Shown here in pieces: positions 1-5,621 of a DNA stretch of 7,287 bases. Made by a program: the position numbers and the translations under genes. Numbering within the stretch: the stretch's first letter is position 1; each line of letters starts with the position of its first letter. The notes below the pieces were generated by a model that was not told where the DNA came from, made no database searches, and worked only from the letters and a program-made list of their open reading frames with translations. Source of the DNA: JAJBWD01 sp041670885 (GTDB lineage Bacteria; Bacillota; Clostridia; Clostridiales; Clostridiaceae); assembly GCA_041670885.1 (NCBI GenBank), contig JBAXYJ010000145.1, positions 1-7,287 on the forward strand. The letters are read 5' to 3'.

Positions 1-570
1 GTCACAAATTATTATGCCGGCGAAGTGTTAAAGGGGGAGGACCTTCCCATAAAGATAGCAGCATACAGCGCCTGCTTTCGGTCAGAAGCAGGTTCTGCAG
101 GAAGAGATACAAGAGGACTAATAAGGCAGCATCAGTTCAACAAGGTGGAGCTGGTTGAGTTCTCAAAGCCCCAGGATTCATACAGCGAGCTGGAGAAGCT
201 GACAAATGATGCAGAGGAAGTTTTAAAAGGACTTAAGCTTCCATACAGAGTAGTTAAGATATGCAAAGGAGATTTAGGCTATGCAGCTGCATTAAAATAT
301 GATATCGAGGTTTGGATGCCAAGCTACAACAGATACGTAGAAATATCAAGCTGCAGTAATTTTGAAGCCTTCCAGGCAAGAAGGGCAAATATCAGATATA
401 AGGAGACAGCTAAATCCAAGCAGGAATTCGTTCACACAATAAACGGTTCAGGAGTTGCTGTAGGAAGAACCTTTGCTGCAATCTTAGAGAACTTTCAAAG
501 GGAAGACGGAACTGTTGAAATTCCGGAAGTTTTAAGGCAATACATGGGCGGAAGAGAATTAATAAAGTAA
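1..570 (+). CDS. serS: Seryl-tRNA synthetase, C-terminal part (5' end outside window)
   Basis: Class II aminoacyl-tRNA synthetase that charges tRNA-Ser with serine in the cytoplasm. The frame is open from base 1, so only the catalytic C-terminal portion (189 residues) is present; the N-terminal coiled-coil arm and motif 1 lie to the left. Visible landmarks are the motif 2 region (CFRSEAGSAGRDTRG followed by HQFNKVE, roughly nt 73-150), the serine-pocket stretch EISSCSNFEAFQARR (about nt 340-384) and motif 3 (NGSGVAVGRT then AAILEN, about nt 442-492). It ends in a normal TAA with a typical SerRS tail. A GTG at 25 is internal, not the start. The two serine tRNA genes downstream are its own substrates, a grouping that fits clostridial genomes. 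The gene looks intact and belongs to the host chromosome. Confidence 0.97.
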   Translation, partial: VTNYYAGEVLKGEDLPIKIAAYSACFRSEAGSAGRDTRGLIRQHQFNKVELVEFSKPQDSYSELEKLTNDAEEVLKGLKLPYRVVKICKGDLGYAAALKYDIEVWMPSYNRYVEISSCSNFEAFQARRANIRYKETAKSKQEFVHTINGSGVAVGRTFAAILENFQREDGTVEIPEVLRQYMGGRELIK

Positions 571-587
571 ACTGTATTATAACATTA

Positions 588-612
588 AAGGGGAACCTGG
601 TTGGTTCTCCTT
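588..612 (+). terminator. Hairpin after serS, probable terminator
   Basis: A 10-bp stem (AAGGGGAACC with GGTTCTCCTT, one G-U pair) and a 5-nt loop begin 17 nt after the serS stop. The following bases are only moderately T-rich, so it may be a weak intrinsic terminator or an mRNA 3'-end stabiliser. The rest of 613-747 is AT-rich with nothing else recognisable. Confidence 0.6.
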
Positions 613-747
613 AGTTAAGATTATAGCACTTTTTAAGTTTGGGCTCATATTTATCGAGTTCTATATTATAAAACTGAAAAGTACACTAATAAAGAGTTTT
701 TCATTTAAAGCTCATTTAAACGGAATAAGTTGGATTTAAAAATAATA

Positions 748-776
748 TTGACAGTAATATGTTTCATTGATATAAT
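748..776 (+). promoter_or_regulatory. Consensus housekeeping promoter for the tRNA-Ser genes
   Basis: TTGACA at 748-753 and TATAAT at 771-776 are separated by exactly 17 nt, a perfect match to the primary sigma factor consensus. Transcription should start near 783, about 14 nt before the first tRNA. Such strength is expected for stable RNA genes. Confidence 0.9.
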
Positions 777-796
777 GTTTATTGTCTCAATAATGT

Positions 797-887
797 GGAA
801 AGATGGTCGAGTTGGTTTAAGGCACCGGTCTTGAAAACCGGCGTACGGGTAACCGTACCTAGGGTTCGAATCCCTATCTTTCCGCCA
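797..887 (+). tRNA. tRNA-Ser(UGA)
   Basis: A complete class II tRNA. The 7-bp acceptor stem pairs 797-803 with 877-883, followed by discriminator G884 and an encoded CCA at 885-887. The anticodon stem 825-829/837-841 encloses loop CTTGAAA with anticodon TGA at 832-834, which reads UCA and other UCN serine codons. A long variable arm (6-bp stem 843-848/853-858, GTAA loop) is diagnostic of serine tRNA. The T arm pairs TAGGG with CCCTA around TTCGAAT. It is the first of two serine tRNAs under one promoter. Confidence 0.97.
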
Positions 888-901
888 TTTATATTTAGCA
901 T

Positions 902-993
902 GGAGAGGTACTCAAGTGGCTAAAGAGGACGGTTTGCTAAACCGTTAGTAGGGGTTTTCTCTAGCAAGGGTTCGAATCCCTTCCTCTCCGCCA
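902..993 (+). tRNA. tRNA-Ser(GCU)
   Basis: The 7-bp acceptor stem pairs 902-908 with 983-989, then discriminator G990 and encoded CCA 991-993. The anticodon stem 929-933/941-945 surrounds TTGCTAA, giving anticodon GCT (936-938) for serine AGC/AGU codons. A long variable arm lies at 946-965 and the T arm is AAGGG TTCGAAT CCCTT. It is 14 nt behind tRNA-Ser(UGA) and clearly cotranscribed. The integrase gene begins its 3' end 115 nt further on and points toward it, so this tRNA is the likely integration target; its sequence is intact, as expected when the element restores the 3' end. Confidence 0.97.
966..993 (+). other. Probable attachment site core (attL) in the 3' end of tRNA-Ser(GCU)
   Basis: Tyrosine integrases of phages and integrative elements commonly recombine within the T arm and 3' end of a tRNA gene, with int next to the site. 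Here int ends close to tRNA-Ser(GCU), and element genes begin directly after it. The exact core cannot be seen, because the matching attR copy lies beyond the window. The range given is the T arm to CCA and is an inference. Confidence 0.45.
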
Positions 994-998
994 ATATC

Positions 999-1032
999 AA
1001 GGATTTGCAGGTTTTCTGTAAATCCTTTTTTT
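999..1032 (+). terminator. Intrinsic terminator of the tRNA-Ser transcript
   Basis: A 12-bp stem (999-1010 with 1016-1027, one G-U pair), loop GTTTT, and a T run at 1026-1032. It begins 5 nt after the CCA of tRNA-Ser(GCU) and is well placed to end that transcript and insulate the element. If the crossover lies inside the tRNA, this terminator was brought in by the element. Confidence 0.9.
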
Positions 1033-1049
1033 AATGCCCAAATTAGGTA

Positions 1050-1069
1050 TTGGGGGCGGAGTTGGGGGC
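1050..1069. repeat. Tandem TTGGGGGC direct repeats next to the attachment site
   Basis: TTGGGGGC occurs at 1050-1057 and again at 1062-1069, 12 bp apart, just over one helical turn. G-runs are unusual in this AT-rich sequence. The position between the putative att core and the integrase stop codon suits arm-type binding sites for the integrase N-terminal domain or for excisionase; that role is inferred. Confidence 0.45.
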
Positions 1070-1108
1070 ACAGAAAACCAAAAAAAATAAGGATGTGCAT
1101 AATTTAAC

Positions 1109-2314
1109 CTAATTAGACTTGGTATTTTCATTTTGAAATAGTATCTGACCCATCTTATCGGATGCGTCTTTATCCGCAGATTTTAAAACATGACTGTAAA
1201 TATTTAATGTTGTGGATGTCTTTTTATGGCCTAATCTTCCTGAAACTTCTCTTATGTTTACCCCAGCATTTATTAATACTGTCGCTGATGTATGCCGCAA
1301 GTCATGGAAGGTTATTTTTCTTAAATTATTATCTTTTAAGAATTTGGGAAACCAAGTTGAAATAGTATAAGGGAACATGGCTTCTCCATTCCATTTGATA
1401 AAGATAAAATCTGTATCAATCCATTTATCACCACATTTTAATCTTCTCTCATTTTGCTGCTTTTTATATACTTTGAGAAGATCCAAAACTGGTTCAGGCA
1501 GCATTAGTTTTCTTGTAGATGAATCATTTTTAGGTGTTTTGGTAAGAAAACCTATTTCCGGAACATATTGATTGCTCTGGGTAACCCTAAGAGTTTGTTT
1601 CTCAAAATCAATTTCTTTCCAGGTTAAGCCCATAAGCTCTCCTACCCTAAGCCCGCTGCATAAAGTAAGTATTACTGCAACTTTATATTTTAGAAATTCA
1701 TCATCAAGCTGATTAAGTTTTTCCAAAAGCAGTTTTATTTCATCTAAATCATAATACCCAGCTTCTTTATTAGGAACAGAAGGAGAGCTGATTCTAGCTA
1801 ATGGATTTTCTCTCAGTACCTGCCATTTTACTGCATATTCTAATATAGAGTGAATAAGCCTATGATGATGGTTAATTGTACGTTTAGAAAGACCTCCAGG
1901 CTTACCGTCCTTTCTTATACCATCTTCCATTAGCATATTATAGAATTTAACGAAATGAATAGGCTTTAGCTTATCCAATCGTATATGCCCCAATGCAGGG
2001 ATAATTCTTTCATCCAGCATTTCCTTATATCGATAATAGGTTTTGGGGGCGAGATTTTCCCCCCCATATTCTTCTTCCCACTTCTCAATAAAATCTTTAA
2101 AAGTCCTCTTAGAAGCTCCAACAAAGCTATTGTTTTCTACTTCTGTAATAAATTTTGCCATTTCAATTTCAAGTTTTTTATTTATTTCAGCTTCTGTTTT
2201 ACCTTCAACTTTAACAGTTTTACGGTATTTGGCTCTTGTCTTTCCTACCTCATATCCTCCTGATACTTCAAGCCTATATGAGTTTTCCCCTCTTTTTTGA
2301 ACAGAACCTGGCAT
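1109..2314 (-). CDS. int: Tyrosine recombinase / phage integrase
   Basis: A site-specific recombinase of 401 aa that should integrate the element at tRNA-Ser(GCU) and, with excisionase, remove it. The order is an N-terminal arm-binding domain (about 1-60), a SAM-like core-binding domain (about 70-175) and a catalytic domain (about 185-380). All catalytic residues are visible: R223 in GLRVGEL, a lysine in the TKTPKNDSS beta hairpin (K259 or K262), H337 and R340 in HDLRH, H363 in LGHK, and the nucleophile Y373 in NIYSHV. Length is typical of Gram-positive phage and Tn916-type integrases. The ATG is preceded by TGAGGTG (minus strand) at a good distance. It lies 38 nt after the protease gene, so it can be read through from the repressor promoter, but a LexA-like palindrome in that gap suggests independent SOS control. 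Confidence 0.97.
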   Translation of the reverse strand: MPGSVQKRGENSYRLEVSGGYEVGKTRAKYRKTVKVEGKTEAEINKKLEIEMAKFITEVENNSFVGASKRTFKDFIEKWEEEYGGENLAPKTYYRYKEMLDERIIPALGHIRLDKLKPIHFVKFYNMLMEDGIRKDGKPGGLSKRTINHHHRLIHSILEYAVKWQVLRENPLARISSPSVPNKEAGYYDLDEIKLLLEKLNQLDDEFLKYKVAVILTLCSGLRVGELMGLTWKEIDFEKQTLRVTQSNQYVPEIGFLTKTPKNDSSTRKLMLPEPVLDLLKVYKKQQNERRLKCGDKWIDTDFIFIKWNGEAMFPYTISTWFPKFLKDNNLRKITFHDLRHTSATVLINAGVNIREVSGRLGHKKTSTTLNIYSHVLKSADKDASDKMGQILFQNENTKSN

Positions 2315-2331
2315 ATAATCACCTCAAATTT

Positions 2332-2345
2332 AGAACATATGTTCT
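2332..2345. promoter_or_regulatory. Probable LexA (SOS) box upstream of int
   Basis: AGAACATATGTTCT is a perfect 14-bp palindrome and contains GAAC-4-GTTC, the core of the Gram-positive LexA/DinR operator. It lies in the 38-bp space between the protease and integrase genes, 17 bp before the int start codon and just before its ribosome binding site. Minus-strand TATAAA sequences lie immediately upstream, although no convincing -35 is seen. Bound LexA would block transcription into int. Confidence 0.75.
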
Positions 2346-2352
2346 TTATATT

Positions 2353-2796
2353 TTATATATTAACCAGTTGCTTTAATGGCTCACATGGAAGCTCTACACA
2401 ACTGGCGATTTGCTCTATTGACATTTGATTAAGTTCTATTTCATCAAATGTAATTACACTTAACTTTAGTGCAAAATAATTTGCCTGCCTTTCTAATTTG
2501 CCTAAATTGGCCAATCCAATGTTAAACGCCGCGGTTGATAATGAAGTATGAAGTAACTTATGACCTAATTCATGTGATAATATAAATTTTTCATATTTAA
2601 CAGGCAAATCATCTCTGATAAAAATAACATCTTTATCAGAATAATTTCTGTAGTATAATGCTGTATTATTTTTTAGTATAACATTATCTTTTTCGAGTTT
2701 AAAAATACTAATCTTAAAATAATCTAATATTTCATAAATATCGGAGGTATCACATACTTCTATTAACCCAACGACAATATTATCAATCCATTTCAT
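2353..2796 (-). CDS. ImmA/IrrE-family zinc metalloprotease (repressor-cleaving)
   Basis: A predicted soluble metallopeptidase of the ImmA/IrrE (COG2856) family, which in ICEBs1 and related phages cleaves the partner XRE repressor on DNA damage. The active site is seen as HELGH, with the third ligand glutamate in LERQANYFA about 23 residues later. The chosen ATG (2796) gives 147 aa MKWIDN..., with GATGAGG just upstream; an ATG at 2805 and a TTG at 2811 are in frame, but the sequence before them is poorer. At 147 aa it is near the usual length. It lies 23 nt behind the repressor gene on the same strand, the standard immR-immA order, so it should be cotranscribed from the operator-controlled leftward promoter. 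Family call is secure; the repressor as substrate is inferred from context. Confidence 0.92.
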   Translation of the reverse strand: MKWIDNIVVGLIEVCDTSDIYEILDYFKISIFKLEKDNVILKNNTALYYRNYSDKDVIFIRDDLPVKYEKFILSHELGHKLLHTSLSTAAFNIGLANLGKLERQANYFALKLSVITFDEIELNQMSIEQIASCVELPCEPLKQLVNI

Positions 2797-2819
2797 AAAC
2801 CTCATCCCCAAGTTAATTA

Positions 2820-3263
2820 TTATTTTTTGTATTTATATTTTACTGTATCCATATGCTCCAACAATTCATTTGCAAATTGCAAAATTTCATCATCATTTAA
2901 TTTGTCAGAATTAAAGCCATTAGAACCAAATATAACAAAAGATTTCACAAATGCTCTTGCTTCTACTGGATCCGTAAATTCTTCTGGAATTACTGGTAAA
3001 GTGGGGGCTATTTCTTTTGCTTTTTTGATTGTATCCTCTATTTCATTAACTTCCTTAGCCAATTTTTCAGAATCAGTTCCTAAAATATCATCAAAAGAAA
3101 CATTTAATTTTTCGGCAATATTATCAAGCAATTCAAAACTTGGTTTCCGCTTATTATTTAATAAATAACTAACATAAGTTGTTGATATGCCAAGCAATTT
3201 GGCAAATTCTTTTGAATCAATTCTTCTATCTTTTAATATTTTTCTTAAATTATCACCTATCAT
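2820..3263 (-). CDS. XRE/Cro-CI-family repressor (ImmR-like)
   Basis: The probable master repressor of the element. The N-terminal XRE helix-turn-helix (about residues 4-62, with the recognition region FAKLLGISTTYVSYLLNNKRKPS split across helices 2-3) is followed by a charged linker and a roughly 50-residue C-terminal domain. There is no S24/LexA autopeptidase domain, which fits inactivation by the adjacent ImmA-like protease rather than by RecA. The start is ATG 3263, preceded by AGAGGAAG; a TTG at 3281 would add six residues but lacks a good site and would place that Shine-Dalgarno sequence inside the gene. Length 147 aa. It is transcribed from a perfect leftward promoter overlapped by two operators, so it is likely autoregulated. 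It should occupy the six TAAAC...GTTTA palindromes. Confidence 0.93.
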   Translation of the reverse strand: MIGDNLRKILKDRRIDSKEFAKLLGISTTYVSYLLNNKRKPSFELLDNIAEKLNVSFDDILGTDSEKLAKEVNEIEDTIKKAKEIAPTLPVIPEEFTDPVEARAFVKSFVIFGSNGFNSDKLNDDEILQFANELLEHMDTVKYKYKK

Positions 3264-3284
3264 TCTATCTCTTCCTCTCAATAA

Positions 3285-3299
3285 TTAACTTATTGTTAA
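3285..3299. promoter_or_regulatory. Operator 1 (repressor side)
   Basis: TTAACTTATTGTTAA, a 15-bp imperfect palindrome with TTAAC/GTTAA arms. It is the most diverged member of the operator set. It covers the predicted start of the leftward transcript, so a protein bound here would block repressor synthesis. Confidence 0.6.
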
Positions 3300-3303
3300 A
3301 CAC

Positions 3304-3332
3304 ATTATAAACTAACAGTTTAATATTGTCAA
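3304..3332 (-). promoter_or_regulatory. Leftward promoter for repressor-protease-integrase
   Basis: On the minus strand, TTGACA (3332-3327) and TATAAT (3309-3304) are 17 nt apart, a perfect consensus. Transcription would start near 3297, giving a leader of about 34 nt before the repressor ATG. Operator 2 fills most of the spacer and operator 1 covers the start point. Confidence 0.88.
3308..3322. promoter_or_regulatory. Operator 2
   Basis: TAAACTAACAGTTTA has six-base arms (TAAACT/AGTTTA) around a 3-bp centre. It lies in the spacer of the leftward promoter, overlapping the -10 edge. Centre-to-centre distance to operator 1 is 23 bp. Confidence 0.85.
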
Positions 3333-3367
3333 TGAAATATGAAGAGTAAGTAAGGAAATTAAAGCAA

Positions 3368-3382
3368 TAAACAAATAGTTTA
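3368..3382. promoter_or_regulatory. Operator 3
   Basis: TAAACAAATAGTTTA, matching the consensus TAAACnnnnAGTTTA. It lies just upstream of a TTGACA hexamer at 3388, where bound protein could affect RNA polymerase on the rightward promoter. Confidence 0.85.
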
Positions 3383-3387
3383 ATATA

Positions 3388-3417
3388 TTGACAGAAAAAC
3401 ATAAACTATGAGTTAAT
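3388..3417 (+). promoter_or_regulatory. Candidate rightward early promoter A
   Basis: A perfect -35 TTGACA (3388-3393) is followed 18 nt later by GTTAAT (3412-3417), preceded by TGA as an extended -10 element. Operator 4 overlaps the -10. The -10 is only moderate, so promoter activity is plausible but unproven. Confidence 0.5.
3402..3416. promoter_or_regulatory. Operator 4
   Basis: TAAACTATGAGTTAA, one arm perfect and the other with one change from consensus. It sits across the -10 region of rightward promoter candidate A. Confidence 0.75.
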
Positions 3418-3424
3418 TTTACAT

Positions 3425-3453
3425 TTTATTAAACAGATAGTTTATGTTATTAT
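3425..3453 (+). promoter_or_regulatory. Candidate rightward early promoter B
   Basis: TGTTATTAT at 3445-3453 is an extended -10 (TGn plus TATTAT, one mismatch). The -35 at the expected place (TTTATT, 3425-3430) is poor; TTTACA at 3418-3423 could serve with a different -10. Operators 5 and 6 bracket it, 23 bp apart, as at the leftward promoter. Confidence 0.45.
3430..3444. promoter_or_regulatory. Operator 5
   Basis: TAAACAGATAGTTTA. It fills the spacer of rightward promoter candidate B, mirroring operator 2 on the leftward promoter. Confidence 0.85.
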
Positions 3454-3467
3454 AAACATATAGTTTA
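3453..3467. promoter_or_regulatory. Operator 6
   Basis: TAAACATATAGTTTA. It touches the end of the extended -10 of promoter B and ends 3 nt before the GGGAGG ribosome binding site of the cro-like gene. Binding would block early rightward transcription. Confidence 0.85.
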
Positions 3468-3482
3468 AAGGGAGGCGATAAA

Positions 3483-3701
3483 ATGAACAAAATTGCTGAA
3501 ATGTGTAAAAGAAAAAATATTTCATTTTCTGAATTAGCAAGACAAGCTAATGTCTCAGCTATGTATATTGGATTACTTGCTAAAGGTCAGAGAAAAAATC
3601 CTAGCTTAGAGGTTATGCAAAATATCTCAAATGCATTAGGGGAAAAAGTAGAACGGGTTTTTAAAATTAATGAGCCTGTGAAAGATAAGGAGGTATCTTA
3701 A
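3483..3701 (+). CDS. Cro-like XRE-family DNA-binding protein
   Basis: A 72-aa protein that is almost entirely one helix-turn-helix domain (about residues 4-58, with FSELARQANVSAMYIG and LAKGQRKNPSLEVM). It is the first gene of the rightward operon and divergent from the repressor, the standard position of Cro. It probably competes for the shared 15-bp operators and turns down repressor synthesis. The ATG has an excellent GGGAGG seven nt upstream. Its TAA overlaps the next ATG by one base, so translation is coupled. Which operators each protein prefers cannot be told from sequence. Confidence 0.88.
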   Translation: MNKIAEMCKRKNISFSELARQANVSAMYIGLLAKGQRKNPSLEVMQNISNALGEKVERVFKINEPVKDKEVS

Positions 3702-3934
3702 TGGCAAATATTAAACCCACAACATTTACTGCACAGGAAGCAGCTGATTACATAGGTATAAGCTACTGGCTAGTCTTAGAAATGGCTAAGAAACATGAAA
3801 TACCAGTTATAAGCTGCGGTTCAAGAAAGTTATTTAGGAAAGAAGCTATAGACAAGTGGATGGATGAGAAAGAGAAGCAATCAATGTTAGAGGATCATGA
3901 AAATATGCCTGGAGTTTTAAGAAAAATATATTAA
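3701..3934 (+). CDS. Excisionase-like helix-turn-helix protein
   Basis: A 77-aa protein with a winged HTH of the MerR-like/HTH_17 excisionase type: TAQEAADYIGIS (about 10-21) forms the helix-turn-helix, and ISCGSRKLFRKEAIDKWM (about 37-54) the wing and last helix. This pattern is shared by Xis proteins such as that of Tn916. A protein of this size second in the early operon, with the integrase transcribed separately, would bend DNA at the attachment site and direct the integrase toward excision when the repressor is lost. The alternative is a transcription factor of the same fold. The acidic tail after residue 55 is unassigned. Confidence 0.75.
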   Translation: MANIKPTTFTAQEAADYIGISYWLVLEMAKKHEIPVISCGSRKLFRKEAIDKWMDEKEKQSMLEDHENMPGVLRKIY

Positions 3935-3945
3935 GGAGGATAAGC

Positions 3946-4830
3946 ATGAACAGCCTTACATTGCAGCAAAATAATTTACCCTCCACATTAGAAGATTTAA
4001 GTCAGTTCGTATTAGTTGGCAGAGAGAAGCTCACATCTGTAAGGGCTGAAATAAGAGCTATTGATAAATTGAATTTAGCTCAAGAGGTTAGGGATCAGAA
4101 GAAAGAAGAATGCCTGATGTTATCGGAAGCTCTATTGGATGCAGAAGTTAAACTGGGTGATTTATTAAAACAGATACCAAAAACCAGTGGCGGAGACAGA
4201 AAAAGCATAAAAATCAAAAACGACAGCGGTGTCGATTTTGAAAATAAGAAGCCTAAACCAGAAATTAAATATTCTTCATCCGGGTGGCCTTTATGTGGTC
4301 CAAGTTGCGATTACTGGAAAGATGGAATCTGCAAGTTAAGATGTGACTTAAAAGTGGGTGAAGGCGGCACATGCTGTGAACATACTGCTGCAAAGTGTAA
4401 TCAGAAACCAAAGCATGAAGTTATAAAGGACTTAGGGTTTAATCAAAAGCAGGCTGAACGGTTCGAGACTCTGGCTAATAACAAGGACTTAGTTGAAGTT
4501 GTTAAGGCTGAAGCCCGGGAGAATGATGACATCCCAACCAGGACAAGAGTATTAGAGCTGGCGAAAGCAAGAAAGCAGAAACAGCAAGAGGAAACTGAAA
4601 AAGAAGAATCCTACGATCAGTACATGGAACAATGCAAGAAAACAGCTGACAAGTTTAATGACATTCTATATGACTTAAACGGATTGGATGTTGAGGACAA
4701 GAACCTTGAAGAGTGGGGAGAACTACTGGACAAAAACTTAATAAATACTTATCTCGAGGTAGCAAGAAATGATTTCCACAAAATAATTGTAATTCAAAAA
4801 TTCTTAACCATGAAGGGAGTGAAAAAATGA
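3946..4830 (+). CDS. Phage protein with ParB-like tail segment and cysteine-rich insertion, function unknown
   Basis: A 294-aa soluble protein preceded by a perfect AAGGAGG. Three parts are visible. Residues 15-78 are helical and charged, ending in LGDLLKQIPKTSGGDRKS. Residues 157-208 (IKDLGFNQKQAERFETLANN then ARENDDIPTRTRVLELAK) resemble the helical DNA-binding part of ParB-like proteins common in clostridial phage early regions. Residues 215-294 are acidic and helical. Between the first two, residues 114-151 form a cysteine-rich block with seven cysteines (117, 121, 129, 133, 143, 144, 151) that could bind zinc or another metal. It overlaps the next gene by four bases (ATGA), so the two are coupled. 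A DNA-binding role in replication or control is an inference; no catalytic motif is seen. Confidence 0.7.
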   Translation: MNSLTLQQNNLPSTLEDLSQFVLVGREKLTSVRAEIRAIDKLNLAQEVRDQKKEECLMLSEALLDAEVKLGDLLKQIPKTSGGDRKSIKIKNDSGVDFENKKPKPEIKYSSSGWPLCGPSCDYWKDGICKLRCDLKVGEGGTCCEHTAAKCNQKPKHEVIKDLGFNQKQAERFETLANNKDLVEVVKAEARENDDIPTRTRVLELAKARKQKQQEETEKEESYDQYMEQCKKTADKFNDILYDLNGLDVEDKNLEEWGELLDKNLINTYLEVARNDFHKIIVIQKFLTMKGVKK

Positions 4831-5222
4831 GAAACCAAAGCTTAGAAAAAAGGGCAAAGGAAGTTATCCTGCAGCAGATGGAAGAGCTTGGAGAAATCAC
4901 AAAGGAAAATGTAATGGAATTAATAAGACCCCACTTTTCACCGGATTTACAGATATTAAGAGAGCAGGCATTAGGAAGAGCTGCCAATAACCTCATGAGA
5001 AGTTATAAAGACGATAAAGGCATAAGAACCTGCTTCAATTGCAAAGATAATTCCGGTAATTCTAAATATGTAAATGTAGACAAGACTAAAGACCTAGGAG
5101 CCCTGAACTACATAGAAAAGCAGCTAAATAAAAAATACCTGGGGCTGAATCAATCAAAGAAAAAGGTAAGTCGAAGGAAACAGCAGCTTTCAGGACAGTT
5201 AATGTTTGAAGAGGTTATATAG
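4827..5222 (+). CDS. Conserved-looking phage early protein, function unknown
   Basis: A 131-aa basic protein. The N-terminal half (residues 1-62) looks all-helical, with LEKRAKEVILQQMEELGEITKENV reminiscent of a winged-helix or coiled arrangement. A lone CFNC at 69-72 follows, then a lysine-rich linker (about 98-120) and a hydrophobic/acidic tail. No second cysteine pair exists, so a complete zinc finger is unlikely unless it dimerises. It starts within the stop of the 294-aa gene (ATGA overlap), pointing to a functional pair. Not recognised beyond that. Confidence 0.75.
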   Translation: MRNQSLEKRAKEVILQQMEELGEITKENVMELIRPHFSPDLQILREQALGRAANNLMRSYKDDKGIRTCFNCKDNSGNSKYVNVDKTKDLGALNYIEKQLNKKYLGLNQSKKKVSRRKQQLSGQLMFEEVI

Positions 5223-5357
5223 ATGGAATTTAGAAGATTTGAACTATTGACTAAAACTGAAGAAGAGCAGGATAAATTCTTAAAATTAATTGAATCTAAG
5301 AACTTATCCAGAGAAGATTTAGAGCTAATTTTGAGAAGTATAAAATTAAAAATTTAG
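5223..5357 (+). CDS. Small acidic helical protein, 44 aa, unknown
   Basis: The ATG follows directly after the TAG of the preceding gene, with GAAGAGG about nine nt upstream. The frame encodes 44 residues (MEFRRFELL...LILRSIKLKI), mostly charged and predicted helical, with LSREDLELILRSI as an amphipathic helix. Tight packing between two genes and the ribosome binding site support it being real. Function unknown. Confidence 0.65.
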   Translation: MEFRRFELLTKTEEEQDKFLKLIESKNLSREDLELILRSIKLKI

Positions 5358-5372
5358 GAAGGAGGTACTGTA

Positions 5373-5621
5373 ATGGATGATAACTGGTGTGCATTGTTCA
5401 TTGCTACTCAATTAGATGTATCACCGGAAATTGCATTTGATCTTCTTACTAGAAGGGAAAAGCCCAGGACAAACAAACTTATAACTGATGATGATACCAA
5501 AGATATGATAGCCCTTAAAAGCCAGGGGATTACCTACAGGGAAATAGGAGCTATGTATGGACTAACAGATCATGCCGCCTATAGACGTATGAAGAGATTT
5601 AAAGATAGGAGGAAAGCATAG
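5373..5621 (+). CDS. Small helix-turn-helix protein, 82 aa
   Basis: Preceded by a strong GGAAGGAGGT. The C-terminal half (about residues 42-78: TKDMIALKSQGITYREIGAMYGLTDHAAYRRM) is a clear helix-turn-helix of the resolvase/HTH_23 kind, with GITYREIGAMYGLT as the turn. The N-terminal 40 residues carry another short helical segment (LDVSPEIAFDLLTRR). It could be a transcriptional regulator of the early or middle genes, but target and role cannot be read. Its TAG overlaps the next GTG by one base. Confidence 0.78.
   Translation: MDDNWCALFIATQLDVSPEIAFDLLTRREKPRTNKLITDDDTKDMIALKSQGITYREIGAMYGLTDHAAYRRMKRFKDRRKA

Noticed and set aside
2043..2062. Third TTGGGGGC copy with a nearby C-run inside int
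   Set aside because: It falls in coding sequence far from the att region; the G and C runs encode ordinary residues of the core-binding domain, so a regulatory role is not supported.
1162..2300. Several plus-strand open frames (1162-1365, 1377-1571, 1985-2263, 2043-2300)
   Set aside because: They lie opposite the intact integrase gene, have no family features and no convincing ribosome sites; they mirror the coding strand.
2827..3168. Plus-strand 113-codon frame opposite the repressor
   Set aside because: Antisense to a well-supported XRE repressor, with low-complexity serine/phenylalanine content typical of a shadow frame.
3300..3470. CRISPR-like array from the regularly repeated 15-mers
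   Set aside because: Repeats are short palindromes with uneven spacing overlapping promoters; they fit repressor operators, and no cas genes are present.
4655..4996. Minus-strand 113-codon frame
   Set aside because: Antisense to the junction of two coupled early genes and lacking any recognisable domain.
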